DNA of 46,465 bases from an uncultured Verrucomicrobiota bacterium (GTDB taxonomy: Bacteria; Verrucomicrobiota; Verrucomicrobiia; Verrucomicrobiales; Verrucomicrobiaceae), in NCBI GenBank assembly GCA_903854655.1, contig CAINXC010000443.1, forward strand, positions 1 through 46,465, written 5' to 3'. Made by a program: the position numbers and the translations under genes. Under the pieces are notes generated by a model. The model ran no database searches. It was not told the origin of the DNA and was given only the letters and a program-made list of their open reading frames with translations. This document shows positions 18,017-26,708 of the stretch, piece by piece (position 1 is the stretch's first letter; each line of letters starts with the position of its first letter).

Positions 18017-19231
18017 TCAGATTTCCCAGGTGTTCTTGGCCTGGCGAAGTGCCACGGCTCGGTGCACAAGGTCCAAAAAATCGTCGGCCACAACTGACCA
18101 ATCGCGGTTCTTGTGAGTCCTCCAAAGATCGCCCACCATCATTGCCAACGGCTCGCGATGGGCGTCACACCAACGCAGGCGTTCGACGAAAAGGTCGGCG
18201 CGACGAATGGGCACGATCCAGCCGTTGACCTCATCTGTCACCAAGTCCGGGGCTGCACAGTGATCTGTGGCCAGGATCGGCAGGCAGGCCGCCTGTGCTT
18301 GGGCCAGAACGGCAGCGAAGCCATCATGGAGGGTCGGGAAGAGGTAAATGTCGGCCTCGTTGTAAAGGCCGGGAAGTGAACTTTCGGGCTGACGGGGAAT
18401 CAGTTCCAGCAGATTTCCTGCGGCACGGATTCTAGCTGCGGCATCGGCGGTGATGATGCCAACCACCCGAAAATGGAAACGGTCGCGCAGAGTTTTTGCG
18501 ACTTCGATCAGGTCGATGACACCTTTTTGCAGCGAGACGTTGCCGGTGTAGAGCACTGTGAGTTTCTGGCCTGACCGCATCCGCTGCGCACGGGCGGCGA
18601 TCACCTCTTTGGTCGGTCGAAACTGCTCCACGTTACTCCCCAAGGGCAGAAGCATGGTCTTTTCCACCGAATAGCCGCGTTTGAGGAACGTCTTTCGTGC
18701 AAACGATGACAATGTGACGATGTGATCTGTAAGGGCGTACTCCTGGAGTTCCCGGCGGATCATCCAGGGACTGGGTTTCTCTATGGGCGTACCTGCGCGC
18801 CTGGCTTCTCTGGACAGATCGCGGCATTGGTCGATGATGTGCCCGGATCCGCGCAGGAGGAGCCGGGCGATGGGATTGTTGAAAGTGCGCAGGTGGTGGA
18901 ATAATTCCAGTGCAACACCGCTGAAGACATGCACGGCCACAGGCTCTGTCCGGGTAATGTTGCGTGCGGCCCACATGGAAAAACTCTGGTGCAAAAAGCG
19001 ATTGAGCGCGGGGATCTGGTCTGTAAGCCCCCACCGGTTTGCGTAACGGTGAAGCAATCCCAGAGAGCCGATGCCTTTCATATTCGCCTGGGGGATTCCA
19101 AAGCGATCGGCAATGAATGCGGGGTAATTGGTCAGCACCTGCACAATGGAGCCCTTGTCAATCATGGCTTTTGCCAGGGCAAATGCATGGAAGCGCCCTT
19201 GCACAACGATGGAGATGGGCGTTTCCTTCAT
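18017..19231 (-). CDS. Glycosyltransferase family 4
   Basis: 404 residues. PISIVVQGRFHAFALAKAMIDKG is the first half of a GT-B fold. LRGSGHIIDQ, LTVLYTGNVSLQKGVIDLI (the G-x-K-G phosphate-binding type segment), VVGIITADAAA and IYLFPTLHDGFAAVLAQAQAACLPILATD (a modified E-x7-E with D and Q replacing the Glu pair) are seen. The altered donor-site acid pair may indicate an unusual donor, although the fold is clear. ATG 19231 overlaps the upstream CgeB-like gene by ATGA. The 114 nt between its stop and the polymerase start contain only a short GTTCG-GG-CGAAC hairpin (17923-17934) without a T-tract. Confidence 0.85.
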   Translation of the reverse strand: MKETPISIVVQGRFHAFALAKAMIDKGSIVQVLTNYPAFIADRFGIPQANMKGIGSLGLLHRYANRWGLTDQIPALNRFLHQSFSMWAARNITRTEPVAVHVFSGVALELFHHLRTFNNPIARLLLRGSGHIIDQCRDLSREARRAGTPIEKPSPWMIRRELQEYALTDHIVTLSSFARKTFLKRGYSVEKTMLLPLGSNVEQFRPTKEVIAARAQRMRSGQKLTVLYTGNVSLQKGVIDLIEVAKTLRDRFHFRVVGIITADAAARIRAAGNLLELIPRQPESSLPGLYNEADIYLFPTLHDGFAAVLAQAQAACLPILATDHCAAPDLVTDEVNGWIVPIRRADLFVERLRWCDAHREPLAMMVGDLWRTHKNRDWSVVADDFLDLVHRAVALRQAKNTWEI

Positions 19232-20244
19232 GGGCTGCAGGTGGCTAAAATGTTGCGCAGGCGGTCGGCATAGGTGTGGCGGCCTTGCTTGCAAACGCGC
19301 TGATGCACGGCCTGGGCAAGACGCATGCGCTCTGCCGGTTGATCCAGCAGTGAGCGAGCCTTCATTTCCAGATCATCCATGGTGGTGAAGTACCCCACAG
19401 ATTCGCCATCCGGTCCAAAAAGATCGCGATGATCGGCTGTGTCTTCCACCAGCAGGCAGCCTCCCACTGCTGGAAGCTCGAATGTGCGCATGGAATGCCC
19501 GTCGCGATTGGCTCGTCGCACCAGGCACAAGTTGATCGCCGCGCAGCTCACCAGCTTGCGAAACAGGTCAGGGTCAGCGTGGCCTGCGGCGAAGTGACGT
19601 AGCAGGGGATGGCGGTTCCAGTACCCCCCCCAAAGGCTGAGATTGAAATGGCGCTCGCGCAGTGCCATCATCACGGCGATGCGGGCCGGGTCCGCACCAC
19701 CGATAAAGAGCATTTCACTGCTCCAATGAGCGCGTTCCTCCTCCGCCATCTCCGGGGGGGGAAAGTGGGTTCCTGGCGCATAGGCAAAGGGCAGGTAATG
19801 CACTGCTGGGCTCTGCAAGGCGTTGAACTCGGGCTCATTGGCATGGCGCGGGGTGAACACATGGTGATAGAGCGGCAGCCCGCGCATGAACCAGGAGGCG
19901 CGATGTTCCGGATTCCAAGGGTCATCCGTGGCGAAGTTCGCCAATGTGACACCTTGCTTTCGCATCTGCATCAAGGCGGATGTATTAATCGGTGCCAGGC
20001 CGAAGGTCAGCACCAGATCTGGCTTGTAACGGTCACAGCGGCTGACCAGTCGCCGGCTGAATTCATTCAGCCGTGCTGGTCGATGACCGAGCAGGCGCCA
20101 GAGGAGGGTTTTCACGAAGCGGGGTGCCGCATAGGCCTCATTGGTATCCATGAGCGGCATTTCCCCGCCCAAATCGCGGCTTGCCACCTGTATGTGCCTG
20201 CCCACGTGAGCCGGCCCTGAGTCGCCAACGATGAGGACGCGCAT
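19228..20244 (-). CDS. CgeB-like glycosyltransferase
   Basis: 338 residues. RVLIVGDSGPAHVGRHI opens the first domain, and YKPDLVLTFGLAPINTSALMQMR with FATDDPWN matches the DUF3880/CgeB N-terminal pattern. The C-terminal part has LFIGGADPARI and the GT_1_2-type segment SMRTFELPAVGGCLLVED followed by LFGPDGESVGYF. CgeB-type proteins are spore- or surface-glycan transferases. Two short homopolymers (8 C at 19624-19631, 8 G at 19754-19761, plus strand) lie within the coding region. Its start is 2 nt from the upstream GT4 stop and its end overlaps the next GT4 by 4 nt. Confidence 0.82.
   Translation of the reverse strand: MRVLIVGDSGPAHVGRHIQVASRDLGGEMPLMDTNEAYAAPRFVKTLLWRLLGHRPARLNEFSRRLVSRCDRYKPDLVLTFGLAPINTSALMQMRKQGVTLANFATDDPWNPEHRASWFMRGLPLYHHVFTPRHANEPEFNALQSPAVHYLPFAYAPGTHFPPPEMAEEERAHWSSEMLFIGGADPARIAVMMALRERHFNLSLWGGYWNRHPLLRHFAAGHADPDLFRKLVSCAAINLCLVRRANRDGHSMRTFELPAVGGCLLVEDTADHRDLFGPDGESVGYFTTMDDLEMKARSLLDQPAERMRLAQAVHQRVCKQGRHTYADRLRNILATCSP
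19624..19761. repeat. Two 8-nt homopolymers in the CgeB-like gene
   Basis: C8 at 19624-19631 and G8 at 19754-19761 on the plus strand. Each is inside the coding region, and a slip at either would truncate the transferase. At 8 nt they are at the short end of tracts that vary in other bacteria. Confidence 0.7.
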
Positions 20245-20246
20245 GT

Positions 20247-21452
20247 CTATCGGTGGCCGGTTGCTGATGTTTGATGGAGTGAACGGCAGGCTTCGACGAT
20301 TCCATCGACGGCTGCTGGCACGGAGTAGCGGCCCACCCTGGCATGGCAGTCTGCGGAGAACCCGTGCCCCTCGCTGAGAGCGGTCATCACTTTGGCCAAG
20401 CCGATGGCCAGAGAACTGGCGCTGCCGCTCTGGCAGGCTTCGCCGGTCTTCCCTGGTATGACCAGGTCAGGGTGGGAGCCCACATTCTCGGAAACCACAC
20501 AAGGCAGCCCGTGCAGCATTGCTTCGTTCACCACGAGGCCCCAGGTTTCTTTTTCCCGGCTTGGCAACACCAGCACATCAGCGGCATGGTAGAACGCGCT
20601 GAGCGCGGACTGGTTTTGAAAGCCAGGGAAGCAGGCCTTGATGCGTGGTTTGCTCTCGCATTGAGCTTTCAGCGACTCTTTCAATGCCCCGTCGCCTACA
20701 AAAAGCAGATGGACTCCCTGCTGTAGTGAGGCCGGCATCAGACGCACGGCCTTTGGAATCAAGTCCACGCCTTTCCGTTCGGAGAGTTTGCCGGAAAACA
20801 GGATGACGAGGGCGTCCTCCGCAATGCCCAGCTGCTGCCGGGTCGGTCCACGCAGGGCGGTGCGATCCTCTGCCGTGCAACGGAAAGTGGAGGTCTCCAC
20901 ACAATACGGTGAGAAGAACAGCCGCTTATCAGGAACTCCCAGGCGGTGATAGTGGGCGCGCGACAGGCTCCCCACATAAAGCAGCGCCACGCAACGCCGG
21001 TAGAGATTTCTCAGCACCTGATCGCGCAACCAGCTTTTCAGCGGGTGGCGCTGCCGTGCGTTATCAGATGTTTCGGCCCGGAACAGCAAGGGCACCTGCT
21101 GCCGATGTGCCCAGCGCAACGCCGCACGGTCAAAGGGATGGGAATAGCCCAGGGCCATCACCGCATCCGGGGCGATCGCGTGCAATGCCGCCGACAAGCC
21201 TGCGGCGGCAACGCCCTCATAATTGCGCGCGCCTCCCGTTGCCGAGCGGCTCAGAAAACGGTTGTCCATGCCTGCCAGGAGATCCGTGTCCCAGGCAAAT
21301 GAGGCTCCAAACTCCGCGTCGCGGTATCCAACAACGCTGAAATCGCTACCATAGACCGTCGTCACCTTCAAGCCCGGCTGCTGCGCCAGGCACTGATAAA
21401 CCGGCGCATGGTATTGTACCGGATGGGTTTCGACGATGGCGATCTTCAGCAT
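20247..21452 (-). CDS. Glycosyltransferase family 4
   Basis: 401 residues. LKIAIVETHPVQYHAPVY is the N-terminal strand and loop of a GT4 subgroup common in exopolysaccharide loci. LFRAETSDNARQRHP, VILFSGKLSERKGVDLIP, LFVGDGAL and VLPSREKETWGLVVNEAMLHGLPCVVSE (E-x7-E) give the C-terminal half. The start at ATG 21452 lies 5 nt from the FkbM stop; the frame is open to 21620 but that extension overlaps the FkbM gene and has no family-like content. It should act on the cytoplasmic face. Confidence 0.87.
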   Translation of the reverse strand: MLKIAIVETHPVQYHAPVYQCLAQQPGLKVTTVYGSDFSVVGYRDAEFGASFAWDTDLLAGMDNRFLSRSATGGARNYEGVAAAGLSAALHAIAPDAVMALGYSHPFDRAALRWAHRQQVPLLFRAETSDNARQRHPLKSWLRDQVLRNLYRRCVALLYVGSLSRAHYHRLGVPDKRLFFSPYCVETSTFRCTAEDRTALRGPTRQQLGIAEDALVILFSGKLSERKGVDLIPKAVRLMPASLQQGVHLLFVGDGALKESLKAQCESKPRIKACFPGFQNQSALSAFYHAADVLVLPSREKETWGLVVNEAMLHGLPCVVSENVGSHPDLVIPGKTGEACQSGSASSLAIGLAKVMTALSEGHGFSADCHARVGRYSVPAAVDGIVEACRSLHQTSATGHR

Positions 21453-21456
21453 GCGA

Positions 21457-22233
21457 TTAGATCGGACAGGCGTGTATGGTGCCCCAGATGCCGTTGGGTT
21501 CTGGCCATGGGCGGTCCAGGCGCAGCAATTCAGGACCTTCAACCCGGCGGAGTTGGTAACCCCATTGCGTAAGCAGGCGAGCCACTTCGAGGTCTTGTTC
21601 CGGCGAATGAAGTTCGACAATCAGATGGGGGCGAAATCTCTCGATGGTGTTTATGGCGCCCCGTAACACCTTGCCCTCCCCGCCCTCAATGTCGATTTTG
21701 ATCAGTGTGATGCTCTGTATCGCCTCCGTGTTGACCGTGCCGTCGAGCGTGCGGCAGGGCACTTCGACCAGGCGATTTGCCGGTGTTTCTTCGCCGGTCG
21801 CCGCCATGTGACTCGTCTTGGAGTTTTCTCCCAGCACAAAAGGAATGGCGCCATCGCTGTCGCCCAGTCCGTGGGGGTGAACAGTCACTTGCCTCAGCCG
21901 GTTGCGCGTTACATGCCAGCGCAATTCCTCGATCACCACGGGATGTGGTTCAAAGGCGTGCACCCGTCCTGAGCTGCCCACGAGGAGTGCCAGGCAGAGG
22001 GTGTGCACACCCCAGTTGGCTCCGATGTCCAGCACTGTATCACCCGGCTTCACCACCTGGGCAAATACGTTTTGATTGGCCTTCTCGTTCCCTGAATAAA
22101 GCGCGGCAAGACCTGTGTTTTCGCTGCATTGGAACACCATGCCACGCATGGGGCCGGCCAGAATGCGGTGCGCCGTGCCCGGCCGGTACCAAGTCGCGGC
22201 AAGCAGCCGCTTGATCATAGGTGCTGCAATCAT
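21457..22233 (-). CDS. FkbM-family methyltransferase
   Basis: 258 residues. VLDIGANWGVHTL (67-79) is the SAM motif I, VHAFEPHP the motif II with its acidic residue, and IKIDIEGGE (179-186) the FkbM signature near the active site. FkbM proteins O-methylate sugars or polyketides, and in glycan loci they cap or decorate residues. The gene starts inside an ATGA overlap with the GT2-GT4 fusion gene upstream and ends 5 nt before the next GT4, so it probably acts on a sugar added by one of these neighbours. It is one of four FkbM genes in the window. Confidence 0.87.
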   Translation of the reverse strand: MIAAPMIKRLLAATWYRPGTAHRILAGPMRGMVFQCSENTGLAALYSGNEKANQNVFAQVVKPGDTVLDIGANWGVHTLCLALLVGSSGRVHAFEPHPVVIEELRWHVTRNRLRQVTVHPHGLGDSDGAIPFVLGENSKTSHMAATGEETPANRLVEVPCRTLDGTVNTEAIQSITLIKIDIEGGEGKVLRGAINTIERFRPHLIVELHSPEQDLEVARLLTQWGYQLRRVEGPELLRLDRPWPEPNGIWGTIHACPI

Positions 22234-24329
22234 GAGGCGGAGGGAGGCGTGGAGGAGATGAGGGTGGCTTCCATCAATTGGAGCACCGGTTGGAATTCAG
22301 TTTCGTAGTTCCAGCGTTCCGCGATCAGCCGGCGGCCTGTCTGTCCCATGGCGCGAACCTCTTCGCGATGGTCGTCCATCCAGGTGAAGAGATCTGCGAG
22401 CGCGACGGCGCTGCCAGCTTCACACGCCATGGCGCAACGGTTGGTCACATACAATTCGATCCAGGCCGGATCATTGGGAACGATGATCGCAAGACTTTGT
22501 GAAAGGTAATCGAAGGGCTTGTTGGAGGCTCCTGTCATGTGCCGCATGTTGATGTCGCCATCGTGAATTCGCAGCAACGACAGGCCGACGTCGCATTCCG
22601 CACAGCGCTTGAGCAGTTCGTGCCGGCTCATTGGGCCGAGATACTCGAAGCGATCTCCCACGCCCAGGCGGTTTGCTTCTGCCGCAAGATGGTCAGTGTA
22701 GCCGATGGAGCCCGGCGTTTCATAGCCGATCAAACGAATGCGAATATCTCGACCGCACATCGCCAGGGCTTCCAATTTTGCGGAGGGGAAGCGGTCCGGA
22801 ACGATGGACCCGTGGTACAGGACAATGAGCGGCTGGGTCGCCGGGCGCAGCGGCCCCGGCGGGAGCAATTCGTGGATTGAGGGGCAGTTCCAAACACAAA
22901 AGGTTTTCCCGCGCGGGGGGAAAGTCTTGGCAAAGGCCAGGAGACGCTCGGCGTTGGGCAGCACAATGGCGTCCGACCTCTGGGCCAGGAGGTGCCGGTC
23001 GTTGGCAAGGAACCTTGCAAACAGTCCGGAACGTTTGGTCCCTGGCAAGGGGGAATCGTGTTCATGATAGATGAGACTGCTGCCTGTGAGCTTGGCGGCC
23101 AGCACCCCAGGCTTCGCGGAAAGCGGTTCCGAACAGTACACCCAGTGCGGGCGAAATCGAAGCGCATGTCCCAGCACCCAGGCAATGAAGCACAGATAGT
23201 GCAGTTTCTGCCTCCAGCCAGGTGCGCACCAGGAGATGCGCCGGACACGGATGCGTGAATGGGGTGCAAACTCAAGACGGCTGTCCTGCCGGCCTTCAAT
23301 ACCGAGGAACTCCACTTCCCATCCTGAGCGCGCCAGGATTCGGGAACTGTGCTGGAGAGGAGGATAAGCGGCGGGGTTGGTATATTGAACGAAAAGCACC
23401 CGCTTCGCCGGGCCTGCCGCTGTCAGCTTGAGCGCTGGCAGACCGTCGGGACCTCCACCTGTGTTTTCAAGTGTCCATCGCTTTCTGGGTGCGAAGTGGT
23501 GGGACCAGATTTCTCTCGATGAATAGCGGTGACGATGACTGGCGAACTCAGCGCATTGTGCCGGCCCCCTGCCCAGCGCATGAAGGAGGCTTGCCCTGTT
23601 TTGGGCATTCCAGTGCCGGATGACGTGCCGCACGGCGCGCAACCATCCCCAAGGCTGCAGCCAGCGCGGGTAACGCAGGTAGGCGAGCAGCACCTCGTTG
23701 GTGACCCAAGGGGCGAGCCCGTGCTGATAGTCAGAATAGGGGCGGTCATGCCAGGCGCGCAGCCAGGGGCTGGTGAGCAGTTGGAAGCCTGCTCCGTGAG
23801 CTTGCAACGACAAATCGGCTTCTTCCACCCCGTAGGCGTCGGGAACGGGCACGTAGCCGGGCAGTTGCAGGTAGAGGCTTCTGCGGGCTATCGAGGCGCT
23901 TCCTTCGAATGACACGGTTTCTGACACCTCGGCCAGATCCATTTGCGCCGGCTTTTCCCGCAGATAGACCGCTGGAGACAAAATGGCCGCGAGGGGGAAC
24001 AGGTTCATCACGCCGGCTGCACGGGCGAAATAATCATCATCAAGAGGCCATGAATCATCGTCAAAACAGGCGACCAAATCGCATGCCGCCGCCCTGATCA
24101 AAAGATGGCGGCCACCGCCCGGGCCTATGTTCCTGGCTGAGCGAAAGATTCGCACCGGGACAGGTGCGCCCGCGCTGAAGTCGCGAGGCGGCTCCCAACC
24201 ACCGTCGAAGTGAAGCAGAATTTCCTGTGGCAGCGGGCTGCACGCGAAAATTCGCTGCAGGGTATGAGCGAGCGGCCCCTCGTGTTCGAAAGCGGGAATG
24301 GCGACGGAGATGGGGACGGTGAGTGTCAT
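22230..24329 (-). CDS. Two-domain glycosyltransferase: GT2 fused to GT4
   Basis: About 699 residues. The first ~290 form a GT-A GT2 domain: ISVAIPAFEHEGPL, ILLHFDGGW and ACFDDDSWPLDDD (acidic metal site near 90-92), then PDAYGVEEADLS. From about 315 a GT-B GT4 domain begins (KRVLFVQYTNPAAYPPLQHS), with IYHEHDSPLPGT, IVLPNAERLL, LIVLYHGSIVPDR and GDINMRHMTGASNKPFDYLSQSLAIIV. One polypeptide could add two successive sugars. ATG 24329 lies 4 nt after the upstream stop at 24334; longer frames up to 24374 overlap the upstream gene. The frame is continuous, so this is a genuine fusion unless the sequence has an error between the domains. Confidence 0.85.
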   Translation of the reverse strand: MTLTVPISVAIPAFEHEGPLAHTLQRIFACSPLPQEILLHFDGGWEPPRDFSAGAPVPVRIFRSARNIGPGGGRHLLIRAAACDLVACFDDDSWPLDDDYFARAAGVMNLFPLAAILSPAVYLREKPAQMDLAEVSETVSFEGSASIARRSLYLQLPGYVPVPDAYGVEEADLSLQAHGAGFQLLTSPWLRAWHDRPYSDYQHGLAPWVTNEVLLAYLRYPRWLQPWGWLRAVRHVIRHWNAQNRASLLHALGRGPAQCAEFASHRHRYSSREIWSHHFAPRKRWTLENTGGGPDGLPALKLTAAGPAKRVLFVQYTNPAAYPPLQHSSRILARSGWEVEFLGIEGRQDSRLEFAPHSRIRVRRISWCAPGWRQKLHYLCFIAWVLGHALRFRPHWVYCSEPLSAKPGVLAAKLTGSSLIYHEHDSPLPGTKRSGLFARFLANDRHLLAQRSDAIVLPNAERLLAFAKTFPPRGKTFCVWNCPSIHELLPPGPLRPATQPLIVLYHGSIVPDRFPSAKLEALAMCGRDIRIRLIGYETPGSIGYTDHLAAEANRLGVGDRFEYLGPMSRHELLKRCAECDVGLSLLRIHDGDINMRHMTGASNKPFDYLSQSLAIIVPNDPAWIELYVTNRCAMACEAGSAVALADLFTWMDDHREEVRAMGQTGRRLIAERWNYETEFQPVLQLMEATLISSTPPSAS

Positions 24330-24333
24330 GGCA

Positions 24334-25644
24334 TCAGGCGGCGAGCACTTCAGCGTAAATGGCCGACATGTCACCAGCCACTTCGCGCATAGTGCGGGGG
24401 GGGCGGATGTTGGCTTTAAGCCTTGGCAGCAAGGCGGGATCGGAGACTGCCCTGCACAGGGTGTTCCGCCATGCTTCGGGGGTTAAACCGGGCACCAGAA
24501 GTCCATTGTGCTCATGACTTATCCATTCGGCGATGCCCCCAAGATCTGATCCGATGACCGGAATACCTGCCGCAAGCGCTTCGAGCACCACCAGCGGTCC
24601 GGTTTCAAACCATCGCGAAGGCACCAGCAGTGCATGATAATTCCCCAGGGTGGTGATCACCTGCGAGGAAGGAATGGCCTCTCGAACAATGATTCGCGGA
24701 TCACTCTGCGCCTGAGCGAGCAGCGACCGCGTCGCTTTGTCATCGCTGGAAGGTTTGATGGTGTAGAGGTCGAGGGTAACGGGCAGGTTCGGAGCCAGCC
24801 GCAAGGCGTCGATGATGAGATCGATGCCCTTTACCCGATCTAGCCTGCCCAGGAAGACAAGTTTCGAGGGCGGGGCTGGAGGGGCTTCCTTTACGATGCA
24901 GTCGGCCGGCGAAGGCAGTCCGTGCCGCACCTTGCGAATACGCTCCTTGGGAACTCCATTGAGAAGCAGCAGGCGCTCTGTCCACTCGCAAAGAGCGATC
25001 ACACGGGCCATGCCGGCCCACCATTCGAGGGTTGCTTTCCTGCGCCCGGCCATGAGCGGAGCTGCGCGGAGCACCGCCCTCACCGCATTGGTCAGGCCGG
25101 GAAGCCTTGCCAGCGGCTGCGTGAGATGCGAAGCGAGCGCCGCCGGGCCCGCCAGCGTTTTTGGCATGCCATGACCATTCAAGAAGCATGCCGCGCAGAG
25201 CGTGGGGCGGAGGCCCCCGTCGCAGGGACTGGTGTCCCAGCGCATAAGGGTGCCCCGCTGGCAGGAGACAGTGGGAGTGTGGTAGGTGCTCAGCGCCGGA
25301 ATGCCGCGTTTCCGCGCTTCCCGCAGGCAGAGTCCGCTCACGGCGGGTGAGTGGGCGTGAAAATGCACGAGGCCCGGCTTTTCCTGGTCAAGCACCCGCG
25401 CGAAACCATCCGCCGCCATCGGGTCGCCGTGGACAAACATCATGTCCTGGGTGAGCCTTGGATGGGTGGCGAAACGATGAACGCAAATACTTTCATGCTC
25501 GTAGCTGGCCGCCTTGTCCGCAGGTGCTGCGATCACATTTTCGAAGCCTGCCTCGCCTAGGAAACGGCAAAGTGCCGCGACATAGACTTCCGTGCCACCA
25601 CAGGGATCGGGGTAATAGGTGAAGGGAATGTGCAGAACCTTCAT
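24334..25644 (-). CDS. Glycosyltransferase family 4
   Basis: 436 residues. KVLHIPFTYYPDPCGGTEVYV has the GG-T-E N-terminal loop. VHFHAHSPAVSGLCL, STYHTPTVSCQRG, a cysteine-bearing insert (SPCDGGLRPTLCAACFLNG), LVFLGRLDRVKGIDLI and VPSRWFETGPLVVLEALAAGIPVIGSD (E-x7-E) follow. The Cys cluster between the domains is seen in a GT4 subset and could bind a metal; that is inference. The start is one nucleotide from the upstream GT2 stop. An 8-G tract (24396-24403) lies close to the 3' end, so a slip would alter only the last ~20 codons. Confidence 0.87.
   Translation of the reverse strand: MKVLHIPFTYYPDPCGGTEVYVAALCRFLGEAGFENVIAAPADKAASYEHESICVHRFATHPRLTQDMMFVHGDPMAADGFARVLDQEKPGLVHFHAHSPAVSGLCLREARKRGIPALSTYHTPTVSCQRGTLMRWDTSPCDGGLRPTLCAACFLNGHGMPKTLAGPAALASHLTQPLARLPGLTNAVRAVLRAAPLMAGRRKATLEWWAGMARVIALCEWTERLLLLNGVPKERIRKVRHGLPSPADCIVKEAPPAPPSKLVFLGRLDRVKGIDLIIDALRLAPNLPVTLDLYTIKPSSDDKATRSLLAQAQSDPRIIVREAIPSSQVITTLGNYHALLVPSRWFETGPLVVLEALAAGIPVIGSDLGGIAEWISHEHNGLLVPGLTPEAWRNTLCRAVSDPALLPRLKANIRPPRTMREVAGDMSAIYAEVLAA
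24396..24403. repeat. 8-nt G tract near the 3' end of a GT4 gene
   Basis: G8 on the plus strand within the codons for IRPPRT of the GT4 at 24334-25644. It is another short homopolymer in a glycosyltransferase gene. Confidence 0.7.
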
Positions 25645-25645
25645 G

Positions 25646-26683
25646 TCACTGGCGCAGGTCAGGACCAAACGGGATGGCAGTGAGCCTGCCGCCATCGCGT
25701 CTGGCATGGGCGAGCATCGAGCTCATCAAGCTGGAGATGAAATACGGAACAGCCTGCGCGGCAAAGCCGGCGCGGCGCCACTGGCCTCGCAACACAGCGC
25801 CCCCGAACCGGCGGACCAGTGTCATCGTGTTGCGTCCATGGAACAGAATAATCTCCTTTGCCGACAGTACTGACTGATGCCGGCGCATGACCTGCAGTGT
25901 CTCAAGCAAGTCGCCATGCCAGGCGAAGGAGCCGCTTGAGACGCTGGCGCTTTGCTCAATGTAACGAATGACAGGGGTGCCCACATAGCGAATGCTTTTC
26001 CCGCTCGACAGCATGCGCAACAGCACATCCCAATCACCCTTGATCCTAAGTTTCCGCTTTGGAGGGCTGGGCGCGCCGCGCAGCCCGAGCATCTCAAGGG
26101 GGCCAAGGAGCGGTGTTTCCTGAGGATGCCCTCCCACCTCTTTCCAGGCCGTCACCCGGATGGCCGCTGTGGAATTGTGCCACCAGCAACCCGCAAACAC
26201 CGATCCACGAACGGAGGCATCGTTGCCCGGGATGATCTCCACGAAATCAGCCCCGCGTTTGTCGCCGGAATCCACCAGTTTGCCGTCCACAACATAGTGC
26301 CAGCTTCCGCAGATTGAAGCCACGTCCGGGGCCGCCAGCGCGCATTCTCTTGCCAGGACCTCAAGCCATCCTGGCAGCGCCTCGTTGTCGGCATGCATGA
26401 CGAGCACCCATTCAATATGGGACGGCATTGATCCAAAGGCGCCGTTCACATTGCGATACTCGCCCTGGTTGACCTCGGCGCGCTTCAGTCGCAGAGGCAC
26501 CCTCGGGTGGCTCCAAGTTGACTCTGCCAGCGCCACCGTGCCGTCTTTGGATCCATCGTCTGACAGCATGATGAAATCGACGAGCCGATCAAGCTCCTGC
26601 CCCTGATCCAAAATGGATTTCAGCGTTGAAGCAAGCGTGCTGGCGGAGTTATACGACGGCACGAGTATGGCGATGTTCTTCAT
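25646..26683 (-). CDS. Glycosyltransferase family 2
   Basis: 345 residues. IAILVPSYNSASTLASTL, MLSDDGSKDGT and VLVMHADNEALPGW (DxN/D metal site) identify a GT-A GT2 enzyme. SICGSWHYVVDG, GSVFAGCWWHNSTAAIR and KGDWDVLLRML mark the acceptor side. The C-terminal region (YFISSLMSSMLAHARR) is amphipathic and could attach to the membrane. ATG 26683 was chosen because the GT2 fold begins there; the frame continues up to 26824, overlapping the upstream methyltransferase. It precedes a GT4 by one nucleotide. Donor unknown. Confidence 0.87.
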   Translation of the reverse strand: MKNIAILVPSYNSASTLASTLKSILDQGQELDRLVDFIMLSDDGSKDGTVALAESTWSHPRVPLRLKRAEVNQGEYRNVNGAFGSMPSHIEWVLVMHADNEALPGWLEVLARECALAAPDVASICGSWHYVVDGKLVDSGDKRGADFVEIIPGNDASVRGSVFAGCWWHNSTAAIRVTAWKEVGGHPQETPLLGPLEMLGLRGAPSPPKRKLRIKGDWDVLLRMLSSGKSIRYVGTPVIRYIEQSASVSSGSFAWHGDLLETLQVMRRHQSVLSAKEIILFHGRNTMTLVRRFGGAVLRGQWRRAGFAAQAVPYFISSLMSSMLAHARRDGGRLTAIPFGPDLRQ

Positions 26684-26708
26684 TGCAGTGAGAAGCGTTT
26701 GCAGACGA

